Assembly (NCBI RefSeq): GCF_001557235.1
Contig: NZ_LSJI01000093.1
Span: 15,097-79,096 of the forward strand
Direction: 5' to 3'
Origin: Phenylobacterium sp. CCH9-H3
GTDB lineage: Bacteria; Pseudomonadota; Alphaproteobacteria; Caulobacterales; Caulobacteraceae
Length of the DNA: 64,000 nucleotides
The notes beneath the pieces were generated by a model, which saw nothing but the letters and a program-made list of their open reading frames with translations, was not told the DNA's origin and made no database searches. A program made the translations under genes and the position numbers. Shown piece after piece: positions 1 through 7,739 of the stretch (its first letter is position 1; every line of letters begins with the position of its first letter).

Positions 1-1021
1 GATGCGCCAGGGTTGGTCGGCAATGGTGTTCCAGGCGGCGCAGCAGTTGTCGACGATGTCGTCGTAGTTGCGGAAGATGCGGTTGGAGAGGTGGTTGTCG
101 CGCATGAACTGCCAGAGGTTCTCGACCGGATTGAGCTCCGGGGCCTTGGCCGGCAGCGGCAGGAGGGTGATGTTCGATGGCGTCTGCAGGGCCTGGGAGG
201 TGCGCCATCCGGCCTGGTCGAGCAGCAGGACGGCGTGATGACCGGGCTCGACCTGGGCGCTGATCTCGGCCAGGTGGGCGTTCATGGCCTGGGTGTCGCA
301 GTAGGGCATGACAAGGCCGGCGGCGGTTCCCTTCTGCGGACAGATCGCGCCGAAGATGTAGGCCCATTGGGTGCGCTGTTCGTTGGGCGCGGACGGACGG
401 GTTCCGCGCCTTGCCCAACGGCGGGTGAGCTTGTTCTTCTGCCCGATGCGGGCTTCATCCTGCCACCAGATCTCGAGCTCGGTCCCTTCAGCCATGCGGT
501 CGCGGATCTCCTGGACCCGCAGGGGGAAAATCTCGCTTGAAGGCCTCCAGGGCCTGCGGGTTCTGGGCATGGTGTCTGGGCCGGGCGGACAGGCGCGCAT
601 AGCCCAGACCTTTCCGGATCCGGCCCAGTCGGCTGGGGTCCAGCGACACGCCGTACTCGTCGTAGATCCAGCCCGCCAGATCGATGAGCCGCCAGCGCAC
701 CACCCCGTGGATGGCCGGGATCGGGCCGTCCTCCACCAACTGGACGACCGCCGCCAGCTGCTCCGGCGTGAGCTTCGGCTTCGCTCCCGGCGCCTTGCGG
801 TCGATCAGCTCCGCAGGACCTTCGGCATTGAACCGCAGCGCCCAGTCGCGAAGAATCTGCCGGTCCATCCCGCCTACCGCCGCGGCCTCATGGCGGCTGG
901 CGCCGTCGTAGACCGCCACCAGCGCCAGCAGACGTCGGACCTGGCGGGCGTCCCTGCTGGCCCGCGCAAGCGCGCGAAGCTGAGCGGCGTCAAAGTCCTG
1001 GCGAAGCGTGATAGGTGGCAT
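1..1021 (-). mobile_element. IS630-family transposase, two frames, cut by left edge
   Basis: DDE transposase of the IS630/Tc1 group. The N-terminal half (start 1021, frame stop at 488) has helix-turn-helix segments. Continuing in a second frame from about position 530 to the left edge, the minus strand encodes the catalytic part: QDEARIG (first Asp), LLLDQAGW (second Asp) and ELNPVENLW (Glu), all intact. The switch lies at a minus-strand TTTTCCCCC run (522-530 on the plus strand). Joining the frames needs a +1 (or -2) shift there, which could be programmed slippage or a one-base insertion in the C run. The 3' end and that terminal repeat lie outside the window, and I could not place the other inverted repeat. 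Confidence 0.9.
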
Positions 1022-1229
1022 GGCGAACCCTCCGGTCCGACGATCGAATCCTACTTCGCCGCCCCTGAGAATCCCCCCGAGTCAGGCACTGCGCCGATTG
1101 GTATAAACGTGGCTTTCACAGACAAGCCTGGTGAAGAGCAGCACAATAAACTTCGACCCGGGGGCAGAACTTCTGCGCTCAAGCTTGGTTCCAGATTCGC
1201 CTCGGCGGAACGCCTACAGCGATGGCGAG

Positions 1230-1331
1230 CAAACATTGCGACGATCACCCAAGCTGTTCGCCGACGAGACCACAGCCCCGGTGCACGATCCGGGGCGCTG
1301 CAAGATCAAGACTGGCCAGATGTGGGCATAA
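1230..1331 (+). pseudogene. IS66 transposase (TnpC) relic
   Basis: Within the stretch between the IS630 element and the TonB receptor, one frame reads KLFADETTAPVHDPGR followed by KTGQMWA and then a stop. This matches the hallmark block around the first catalytic Asp of IS66 TnpC proteins (usually LFADDT, VLDPGRGRTKTGQLW). Nothing recognisable as TnpC flanks it on either side, so it is a small degraded remnant. The rest of 1022-1359 shows no gene. Confidence 0.6.
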
Positions 1332-1359
1332 AGGCGATCAGCCAGTGACAGAAGGGGTT

Positions 1360-1393
1360 GGACCGTCTCCCTGCCCTCCCCGAGAGACGGTCC
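1360..1393. terminator. hairpin after the TonB receptor gene
   Basis: A perfect 10-bp inverted repeat (GGACCGTCTC at 1360-1369, GAGACGGTCC at 1384-1393) with a 14-nt loop lies 9 bp beyond the stop codon of the minus-strand TonB receptor. A short T run follows only on the plus strand, so its strength as an intrinsic terminator for the receptor gene is uncertain. Confidence 0.5.
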
Positions 1394-1402
1394 ATTTTCG
1401 CC

Positions 1403-3946
1403 TTAGAACCGATACTGGAGCTCTATCCCGTACGTGCGCGGGAAGTTCGGCTTCACCGTGACTCGTTGAACGCCACTGGCCGAGGGGGCTCCGGTTCGGA
1501 AGTCCTGATAGGCCAACTCATCAAAGGCATTCTTGACGTAGCCAATTACTGTGTAGCGATCGTCGGAGTCCTTCCAAAGCGCCCGGAGGTCCACGACTTC
1601 GTTCGATGGTGAGCGGAAACCCGGCTGAGCAAAAACGACGGCCTGTTGCTCGTCTGTGAAGGTGTAGGTACCCCCAAGTGTGAGATCGCCCTTAGTGAAC
1701 TCGAACGTATAATTCAACCCAAGGTTAAGCTTGTTCTCCGGAGTCAGGGGGAGCCTGTTTCCGACGAGGGTCTGGGGCCGGCTGCCGTTCGGCAACACCA
1801 CACCCGTAGGTCGCGCGCCCGCCTGTAGCGCCTTCGGGTCCGCTGTATCGACGAAACAGCAGCCGCTCTTGAGTTCGGTGTTGAGGTACGAATAGCTCGC
1901 GAAAATCTGCAGATGATCGATGGGAACCCACTGGGCCTCCATTTCCAGGCCCCAACTCACAGCGTCCAGGTTCAAAAACTGACTGCCGGTTGAGCCGGTG
2001 GCCGGATTTAGAACTACGGTAAGCGGGGCCTGAAAACCCTTGTAGTCCGCGTAGAACAGCGCGGAGTTCAGCTGGAAACGTCGCCCCAGATTCTTCTTCA
2101 ACCCGAGTTCATAGTTGTCGACGTATTCGGGATCGGCATAGGGGAACGGCGTTAGGCCATTGGACGCAAGCCAGCCGCCAGACTTGTAGCCGCGGCTGTA
2201 GCGGGCATAGGCGTTGGTGTCGGAGTCAGGTTGCCACTGCAGCCCTAAGGTCCCCGTCCAGGCGTCATAGTCTGCGGCCAAGTCACGAGTAAGGCCGCCG
2301 TTTGCCGAAGGGCGTAGATTTGCATAGAGCGGATTGGCCAAGCAAGACGCGATGGTCGGGCCGCCACAGACGACAAACGTAGTGAAATCCACCGCGATCC
2401 CTTGTCCGATGGCGGCTGGTATCCCTGCGGCGGCCAAGATGGTGGTGGTGGTGTTGGTACGCGACACGTAGCGAGCCGAGTCTGTACCCGACTTCTCGTC
2501 AACCGTGTACCGGAGGCCACCCGTAAGCGTGAGCGTATCGGTGATATCATAGTCGATCTGAACAAAGGCCGCATAGGAGTCGACCTCCAGCGCACCTTCT
2601 ACGAAGAGGTAGTTCCCCTTCGGGTTCGGCGCCGCCGGAACTCCGGTCGCCAGACTGATCGGGTTCTGAACGGCCGGATCGTTGAGGACTCGCTGGCCCT
2701 GGGGTTGCGCGTAGGTTTGATGATACTGGTACAGACCGACGATCCAGCGCAGTGGCCCGTCCGTGTTCGATGACAGGTTGATCTCATTGGAGTACCATTT
2801 CTGGTCCTCGCGGTAGAAGAACCTCTGGTCTGGCGACACGCCCGTGGCGGTGTAGGCGCCGAAAGGCGTCGCGGTCGGCACGCTGAATAGGCCGGTGCGC
2901 GATGAACGATCCTCATCCCCAGCCGTGTCGTAGACATAGGATTGGTAGCCGGCCAGATACTTGAGGGTCATGCCGCCAAGATCCCAGGTGAGATCGAAGT
3001 GCAGTCGCTCATGATTGCTGAGCTTACCTTCACTCGTCTGGTTGGTGTTGATCTTGTAGGGGTCGGTCATCGCCGGATTAATTCCTGCGAAGCCGAAGGT
3101 CGGATTGTAGTAGAGGCCAGCGTTGCCGAGGCCGGTCGGGGACGTGGTGTCGTAGCGGCTCGTGATCGACTCGTGGACGTTGCCAACGCCGAAGCTGTCA
3201 TCCCAGTCGAACTTCGAATAGCGCAGGCGGGCCGTGATGTTCTCGCCGAGATCGGCTTCCAGCTGAGCCTCGACTATGTACCGTTTAACAGCGCTGGAAT
3301 CGCCGGCAGGCCCGAGGTTCTCGAAGAAGCCTTCCTCTCGGCGTTCCAGAGAGCCGCCGAGGAGGAAGCGCAGGCCATCCGTGATCGGTCCTCGAACCAA
3401 GGCGTCGGTTCGCCAGGTGCCGTAGTTCCCAAGGACGGCGCGGACCTCACCATTGAAATCCTCTGTCGGACGTTTGGCGATGATGTTCAGCGCCCCGCCG
3501 ATGGAATTGCGCCCGTACAGGGTGCCTTGCGGGCCGCGCAGAATCTCCGTGCGTTCGATAAACAGCGACGGCGTGCCGGCATCAAACATGGAGTTTGAGA
3601 AAATGCCGTCCGAGTACAGCGCGACGGAAGGATCCGTGCCAATAGCATTGGTCAGGCGACCAAACCCCCGGATCGAGAGGCGGTCGTTGTTGGTATAGGT
3701 GACGCTCGGCGAAACGCGCGCCAAGTCCTCGACATTAGCTACCCCTAGCAGGTCGCGCCGTTCGCTTGTATAGGCCGTTACGGCCACAGGAACATCCTGA
3801 AGGCTCTGCTCACGTTTTTCAGCCGTCACCACCAGCTCTTCAATGGTGAAGCCGGTGTCTTGCGCCCAACTAGGCGAGGCCGCAGCCAGAGCCAGCGCGG
3901 ATGCGCTGCATGCGAAGGCGAGTCGCAGATTTACGTAGTTTTTCAT
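1403..3946 (-). CDS. TonB-dependent receptor, MarR-linked
   Basis: Outer-membrane TonB-dependent receptor of 847 residues. I start at 3946 because MKNYVNLR begins a normal signal peptide (cleavage likely near SPSWA-QD, about residue 26) and a strong GGGAGG ribosome site lies just upstream; the much longer open frame to 4348 is not coding. The TonB box/plug region begins with IEELVVTAEKREQS; the plug carries ILRGPQGTLYGRNSIGGALN, and the chain ends in an aromatic residue (YRF), as outer-membrane barrels do. This plug type is common in sphingomonads and caulobacters for uptake of poorly soluble organics or siderophores. The divergent MarR gene suggests control by a small, perhaps aromatic, ligand, but the substrate cannot be read from the sequence. 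Confidence 0.9.
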   Translation of the reverse strand: MKNYVNLRLAFACSASALALAAASPSWAQDTGFTIEELVVTAEKREQSLQDVPVAVTAYTSERRDLLGVANVEDLARVSPSVTYTNNDRLSIRGFGRLTNAIGTDPSVALYSDGIFSNSMFDAGTPSLFIERTEILRGPQGTLYGRNSIGGALNIIAKRPTEDFNGEVRAVLGNYGTWRTDALVRGPITDGLRFLLGGSLERREEGFFENLGPAGDSSAVKRYIVEAQLEADLGENITARLRYSKFDWDDSFGVGNVHESITSRYDTTSPTGLGNAGLYYNPTFGFAGINPAMTDPYKINTNQTSEGKLSNHERLHFDLTWDLGGMTLKYLAGYQSYVYDTAGDEDRSSRTGLFSVPTATPFGAYTATGVSPDQRFFYREDQKWYSNEINLSSNTDGPLRWIVGLYQYHQTYAQPQGQRVLNDPAVQNPISLATGVPAAPNPKGNYLFVEGALEVDSYAAFVQIDYDITDTLTLTGGLRYTVDEKSGTDSARYVSRTNTTTTILAAAGIPAAIGQGIAVDFTTFVVCGGPTIASCLANPLYANLRPSANGGLTRDLAADYDAWTGTLGLQWQPDSDTNAYARYSRGYKSGGWLASNGLTPFPYADPEYVDNYELGLKKNLGRRFQLNSALFYADYKGFQAPLTVVLNPATGSTGSQFLNLDAVSWGLEMEAQWVPIDHLQIFASYSYLNTELKSGCCFVDTADPKALQAGARPTGVVLPNGSRPQTLVGNRLPLTPENKLNLGLNYTFEFTKGDLTLGGTYTFTDEQQAVVFAQPGFRSPSNEVVDLRALWKDSDDRYTVIGYVKNAFDELAYQDFRTGAPSASGVQRVTVKPNFPRTYGIELQYRF

Positions 3947-3998
3947 GTTCCCTCCCAGTCCGCTAGGCGTTTTTGCCTCTATGCTGACGGTAATGGAG

Positions 3999-4017
3999 AT
4001 TACTATAATGTCATTGA
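3999..4017. promoter_or_regulatory. candidate MarR operator, receptor side
   Basis: ATTACTATAATGTCATTGA lies about 50 bp upstream of the TonB receptor start. A closely similar sequence, differing by one insertion and three substitutions, lies just upstream of the MarR gene at 4457-4476. An adjoining GTAAT-ATTAC inverted repeat (3990-4003) overlaps it. Repeat copies at both ends of a divergent intergenic region are typical of MarR autoregulation; the assignment is inferred. Confidence 0.4.
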
Positions 4018-4456
4018 CGATGGCAAACGGTCCCCGCGCCCGGCCTCTGACTGGCGGTCGCTTGTAGACTCGCGCGAGCACTTCGTTTGCTCGCGGCCAG
4101 TCGAGATGGCTACAGGCCGCCTGAGTATTGGGTGCCTTGGCGCAGCTACCGCCTTCGTCGCCGCGCGCTTTGTCTTGCATCGCCGGCGGCGGTGTTATCT
4201 TGGGGGGCCTCTCGGGGCATGCGGCGAGCCGCCAGGCCGCTCGTGACCACACGGTCGAACGCACGGCGTTTGCAAAGACGCGGGAAGACGCCCCCGAGTC
4301 GGCTCGTCTGCCGCCTCTCGGCCTGGGAGGCCCTAACGCGAGCCACAAATCCGAGGACGGTCAGAGTGCTCGACAGGTTGCGCAAAGGTCGTCACATGAC
4401 AGGAACCGTTGTTCACATCGCCTGGAATTGGCCCGGCCACGATTCCAGCCTTAAAT

Positions 4457-4476
4457 ATTACTGATAGAGTCATGGA
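4457..4476. promoter_or_regulatory. candidate MarR operator, regulator side
   Basis: ATTACTGATAGAGTCATGGA, the partner of the element at 3999-4017, ends 13 bp before the MarR start codon and includes its GGA ribosome-site bases. A repressor bound here would block the MarR gene itself. Confidence 0.4.
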
Positions 4477-4489
4477 GTTGTAGCCGACG

Positions 4490-4975
4490 ATGCCCGGAGA
4501 ATCTAACGAGCTCCTCTCACAGGATGAGTTGGACAGCGGTTTGAGCCCTATGGGCGGAGGCTACCTCCTGGCCGATGTCACCCGCCTGATGCGAGCGGCT
4601 TTTGATGACAAGATGCAGGAACTCGGCCTGACCGCGTCCACTTGGCGGGTTCTGATCTACCTGCACCGTAGCGACGGCGTCTCTCAGGCGGCTTTGGCCC
4701 GGCAGCTTGAGGTCAGCCGGGCCTCGCTTGGGCAAATGATTGATCGATTGGAGCAAAGTGGGCACGTAATGCGCGCTGAACATTCAGAAGATCGGCGCGT
4801 CTGGTGCGTCCATCTCACCGCAAAGGCGTTAGCCATGATGCCCGATGTGGAGAGCAAGGCCAAGAGTTTGCACGCTTTGAGTTTTGGAAAGCTCGCCCCG
4901 AAGGACTACAAGAAACTCCTGAAGATACTCTTAGAGCTCCGCGATATCCTGGTGACGAATGAAAGCGCCGCTTGA
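4490..4975 (+). CDS. MarR-family transcriptional regulator
   Basis: A 161-residue winged-helix regulator, normal length for MarR. The recognition helix region reads SQAALARQLEVSRASLGQMI (about residues 63-82), followed by a wing with the family's D-R-R signature (EDRRVWCVHLT, about 100-110). Helices at both ends would form the dimer interface. It lies divergent to the TonB receptor and, by family precedent, likely represses it and itself until a small hydrophobic or aromatic ligand binds. The ligand is unknown. Confidence 0.9.
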   Translation: MPGESNELLSQDELDSGLSPMGGGYLLADVTRLMRAAFDDKMQELGLTASTWRVLIYLHRSDGVSQAALARQLEVSRASLGQMIDRLEQSGHVMRAEHSEDRRVWCVHLTAKALAMMPDVESKAKSLHALSFGKLAPKDYKKLLKILLELRDILVTNESAA

Positions 4976-5023
4976 GGTCGCTCGAAGGTCGCGGATAGGC
5001 CATCGCGCATCTGCCATGAAAAG

Positions 5024-5053
5024 AGGCGGCGCGGCCGGTCGTCCGCGCCGCCT
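5024..5053. terminator. GC-rich hairpin after MarR gene
   Basis: A perfect 11-bp stem (5024-5034 with 5043-5053, 8-nt loop) lies about 50 bp after the MarR stop. A TTTT run follows on the minus strand, so it may also end minus-strand transcripts. The remainder of the 332-bp gap to 5307 is AT-richer and shows no gene. Confidence 0.55.
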
Positions 5054-5307
5054 AAGCTTCCCTTGGCCCCGGGAGGTAGGTCGGGGCAGCGGGGCAAGAT
5101 GGGGTCACAGTGCGCATTCTCTCGGGCGAAAATCCGAATACCGGGCGAGCCTCATCGATCGACATTCTATACGCGGCCTTATCGTAAGCTACAATATGAT
5201 AAATGACCTCGCGATGAGCATCGGCGATGAGGGCTATGGTCGGCCGTATTGAAATGGCCAAGCGCGGCGGGGTGCCTGGTGCGGTGAGGGCGCGGGTCGC
5301 TCCGAGG

Positions 5308-5793
5308 TCAGTCGTCTGCCGTTGGTGGTTCTTCCGGCCGCGGGTCGAGGCGTTCCGGCGATAGGGCGTCGCGAAGGGCGACGCGGTGACGCGCTTCGGC
5401 GGCGAGCTGTTCGAAGGCCAGATTGAAGGCGGCGACGCACGAGCTGGCGTCCAGCTGCGCCATGTCATCGCCCACCGTCTGGTCGAACTCCTGCAGCGCG
5501 ATCAAGAAGGCGGTGGTGAGCTTGTTGCCGGAGGTCCTGAGGGCGAAGGCGGGGGATCTGATCAGGGCGGCGACGACGAGGCCGTAGGCGTCGGCGTCCG
5601 TGAACTCGGCGAAGGCCTTCAGACGCTCGAACTTGAGCGGGCCGACGCCGGCCTCCAGATATTCGTACGACCGCTTGCCGATGCCCATGGCGGCGGCCAC
5701 CTCGGCGGTCCTGAACCGGCGGGCGCGCCGGATGAGGCGCAGCGCCATGGACAGCAGGTGCTCGATGGTCGAGGCAGAAGTCGGACGGGCCAT
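5308..5793 (-). CDS. helix-turn-helix protein of unknown role
   Basis: A 161-residue protein beginning MARPTSASTIEHLL. Residues about 18-55 (FRTAEVAAAMGIGKRSYEYLEAG) look like an XRE-type helix-turn-helix; the rest is helical with an acidic, proline-rich tail and no recognised domain. The start is uncertain: the frame stays open to an ATG at 5856, but the residues between are arginine-rich and unlike a protein start. It is divergent from the GntR gene of the lasso-peptide locus, so a regulatory role there is possible but unproven. Confidence 0.6.
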   Translation of the reverse strand: MARPTSASTIEHLLSMALRLIRRARRFRTAEVAAAMGIGKRSYEYLEAGVGPLKFERLKAFAEFTDADAYGLVVAALIRSPAFALRTSGNKLTTAFLIALQEFDQTVGDDMAQLDASSCVAAFNLAFEQLAAEARHRVALRDALSPERLDPRPEEPPTADD

Positions 5794-5960
5794 GGCCTCG
5801 ACGCGCTGGGGTAGCAACTCGGAGACGATGCAACCTCGCCTCCTTCGCCTCCACAATCAATATGCAAACAGTCGCCTGAGAAACAGATCGGGCGCCTGGT
5901 GTGTCCAGAGAACAAAATCGGCCTGATATTCCAGCGGCGGCGACTTCGAAAATAGAGAAT

Positions 5961-5987
5961 GCGCAAGAAGTTTGCGCGGTTCGCGCA
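5961..5987. promoter_or_regulatory. overlapping GCGC palindromes upstream of GntR gene
   Basis: GCGCA-N7-TGCGC (5961-5977) overlaps TGCGCG-GTT-CGCGCA (5973-5987) in the region between the helix-turn-helix gene and the GntR gene. A similar TTTGCGC...GCGC element (6822-6836) lies upstream of the lasso precursor. They may be operators for the GntR protein; this is inference from position and similarity only. No other feature was seen in 5794-6130. Confidence 0.3.
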
Positions 5988-6130
5988 GACATTCGGCGCG
6001 TATAGAAGTGTGTAGTGGGGAGGCTAACGAATATTTTCATCGAGTCGTTCGAATTCTATTGTTGAACTTCGCTCTTCGAAGAATGGTGGATGCGTATTTG
6101 ACGCTTAGGCCGCCGCGTTGGGAGGCGATA

Positions 6131-6793
6131 TTGATTCGAGAGCGGGACCCATTCGGACGAGCGCTGGCGACCCTGAGGGTCCGCTTGCGCGCCGGCGCCT
6201 ATGGTCAGGGTCAGCCGCTCGCCATCGTCGAACTGGCTCGAGAACTCGATCTCAGCCCGACGCCGGTGCGCGAAGCGCTGTCGCGACTGGCGGGGCAGGG
6301 GCTGGTGGAGGACCGGCGAGGCCGCGGCTATTTTAGTCCGAGGCTCGAGGCGCTCGACCTGGCGGAGCTCTATGACCTGAGCGCGGTGCATGTGCGCCTT
6401 GCGCTGCAGGGGCTGGACGCGGTCGGACGCCGGCGAAGGTCGCCCGACACGGTCTCCGCGCGGACCGTGCTGGAGACCCTCGGCGAGGACGCGGCCTCGC
6501 CGGACGCCTTGGCGGGGGTCTACGAGACCCTCCTCGAACACATCGTTCTGGTTGCCGGCAACCGAACCTTGCTGGTCCAGCACCGGATCACTTCCGATCG
6601 CCTTGGCCCCGCCCGCCGCGTCGAGCCCTTGGTCCTGGGCGACGTCCGCGCCGAACTGGCGGAGCTTGCGGATCGCTTCGACGCGGCCGATTGGCGCGGG
6701 GTGGACGTGGCGGCTCAAGCCGCCCTGGCCCGGCGACGCGAGGCCTCGGCCGAGATCGCCGCCGTGCTTCGCGAGCGCTATTTAAGTATATGA
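6131..6793 (+). CDS. GntR-family regulator of the lasso-peptide locus
   Basis: About 220 residues. A GntR winged helix lies near the N-terminus (LARELDLSPTPVREALSRLA, then GLVEDRRGRGYF), followed by a helical effector domain of FadR-like size without clear metal ligands. I chose the TTG at 6131 because GGGAGG lies 5 bp upstream; an in-frame ATG at 6083 has only a weak ribosome site. It stands immediately before the lasso precursor gene in the same direction, with a 92-bp AT-rich promoter-like gap between them, so it most likely controls the lasso genes. Confidence 0.8.
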   Translation: MIRERDPFGRALATLRVRLRAGAYGQGQPLAIVELARELDLSPTPVREALSRLAGQGLVEDRRGRGYFSPRLEALDLAELYDLSAVHVRLALQGLDAVGRRRRSPDTVSARTVLETLGEDAASPDALAGVYETLLEHIVLVAGNRTLLVQHRITSDRLGPARRVEPLVLGDVRAELAELADRFDAADWRGVDVAAQAALARRREASAEIAAVLRERYLSI

Positions 6794-6821
6794 AATATAT
6801 ATCGAATATAGTTTGAATCTC

Positions 6822-6862
6822 TTTGCGCCGGCGCGCTCCATCGACAGGCCGCGATCCGCGGC
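6822..6862 (+). promoter_or_regulatory. promoter/leader region of the lasso precursor
   Basis: Downstream of a strikingly AT-rich tract (about 6780-6820) come TTTGCGCCGGCGCGC (6822-6836, containing the palindrome GCGCCGGCGC) and a small perfect hairpin GCCGCG-ATC-CGCGGC (6848-6862), which ends 11 nt before the AAGGAG ribosome site. The first resembles the GCGC palindromes in front of the GntR gene. The exact promoter hexamers are not clear. Confidence 0.35.
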
Positions 6863-6885
6863 AGTTGCAATGCAAGGAGATGGAA

Positions 6886-6999
6886 ATGTCCAAGACCCGC
6901 ACGTTCAAGGTGATCCGCATGGGCGCCGCCCGCCGCCTCACCAAGGGCATCGAAGGCGTCGGCCTGGAGCTGGCGACGTTCAAGCGGGAGGAAGGCTGA
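6886..6999 (+). CDS. lasso peptide precursor (A protein)
   Basis: A 37-residue gene, too short for ordinary ORF lists, with a near-ideal AAGGAG ribosome site 6 nt before ATG. The leader MSKTRTFKVIRMGAARRLTK ends in Thr-Lys before Gly, the same LTK|G junction as microcin J25, with Thr at the conserved penultimate position. The predicted core is GIEGVGLELATFKREEG: Gly1 can form the macrolactam with Glu8, the standard 8-residue ring, leaving a 9-residue tail in which Phe12, Lys13 or Arg14 could hold the thread. The B and C genes follow directly. Expected mass of the cyclised 17-mer is about 1785.9 Da (monoisotopic), calculated from the sequence. Because the local cyclase is broken, the peptide may no longer mature. 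Confidence 0.88.
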   Translation: MSKTRTFKVIRMGAARRLTKGIEGVGLELATFKREEG

Positions 7000-7006
7000 C
7001 CTCCCC

Positions 7007-7044
7007 GCGGCGCCGGCTCGCGCCGGCGCCGCCCCTCCAGGGGC
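7007..7044 (+). terminator. double hairpin between lasso A and B genes
   Basis: An 11-bp perfect stem (7007-7017 with 7022-7032, loop TCGC) lies 7 nt after the precursor stop and is followed at once by a second small hairpin (GCCCCT-CC-AGGGGC). There is no T run. Such a structure after a RiPP precursor commonly stabilises its mRNA or dampens read-through, giving more substrate than enzyme. Confidence 0.55.
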
Positions 7045-7086
7045 GGCCCTGAGGTCGCCCAGTGACCGCTCAAGCCAAGGCGAAAC

Positions 7087-7734
7087 ATGCTCGTCCATTT
7101 GGGTCCGGACATTCACCTGGTGGCGGTCGGTGCGGACCTGGTGGTCCTGAACATCGCGGCCGACGCCTATTTCTGCCTGCCAGACGCCGCCTGCGCGGTC
7201 GCGCCCAGCCGGGGGTACGGGTTTGAGATCGATGGAGACTTGGCCGAGGCCTTCGCCGCGGCCGGCTTCCTCGCCGGCCCCGATGACCCGCGACGTCAGC
7301 CCCTGAACCTGCCCCCGGCGTCCCGCTTCGACCTCTGCGGCCATGTCGCCGCGCCCCGCGGGTCCGACATGGGGCGGATGGCGCGCGCCTTCGGGAGCAT
7401 GGTGCGCCTCTACTATGGCGCGCCCCTCAAACACCTGGTCGCCACGGCGGCGTGGGCCCGGCCCCGCCGCGCGCGCGAAGGCGACCTGGACGTGTTGGCG
7501 GATCGCGCGGCGCGGTTCGATCAGCTGCTGCCCTGGGTCCCCTTCCAGGGCGAGTGCCTGTTCCGCGCCTTCATGCTGCTACGCTTCCTGCGGCTGGGCG
7601 GCCAGGATGCAACCTGGGTGTTCGGGGTCCGCACCTGGCCGTTTCAGGCCCATTGCTGGCTACAATCGGGATCGACCGTACTGGACGACGCCGTGGAGCG
7701 GGTGCGCCCGTTCACGCCGATCTTCGCGGTCTAG
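7087..7734 (+). CDS. lasso peptide B protein (RRE plus leader peptidase)
   Basis: A 215-residue protein with both halves of a proteobacterial lasso B protein. Residues 1 to about 75 form the PqqD-like leader-recognition element (VVLNIAADAYFCLP at about 18-31). The C-terminal part is the transglutaminase-like cysteine protease: Cys in FQGECLFRAF (about 155), His in FQAHCWLQ (about 196) and Asp in VLDDAVERV (about 205). It would bind the leader and cut after Lys20 of the precursor. It appears intact. The gene order A-B-C differs from the A-C-B usual in caulobacters. Confidence 0.88.
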   Translation: MLVHLGPDIHLVAVGADLVVLNIAADAYFCLPDAACAVAPSRGYGFEIDGDLAEAFAAAGFLAGPDDPRRQPLNLPPASRFDLCGHVAAPRGSDMGRMARAFGSMVRLYYGAPLKHLVATAAWARPRRAREGDLDVLADRAARFDQLLPWVPFQGECLFRAFMLLRFLRLGGQDATWVFGVRTWPFQAHCWLQSGSTVLDDAVERVRPFTPIFAV

Positions 7735-7739
7735 GCGCG

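Larger units (their letters stand above)
3947..4489. other. divergent intergenic region, no gene seen
   Basis: This 543-bp stretch separates the divergent TonB receptor and MarR genes. Apart from the paired ATTACT...GTCAT elements near its two ends I see no coding sequence. The open frames here lack start signals and match no family. Confidence 0.6.

Noticed and set aside
1403..4348. A 981-residue reading of the first TonB receptor
   Set aside because: The extra N-terminal 134 residues lack a ribosome site and family similarity; a signal peptide with a GGGAGG site begins at 3946.
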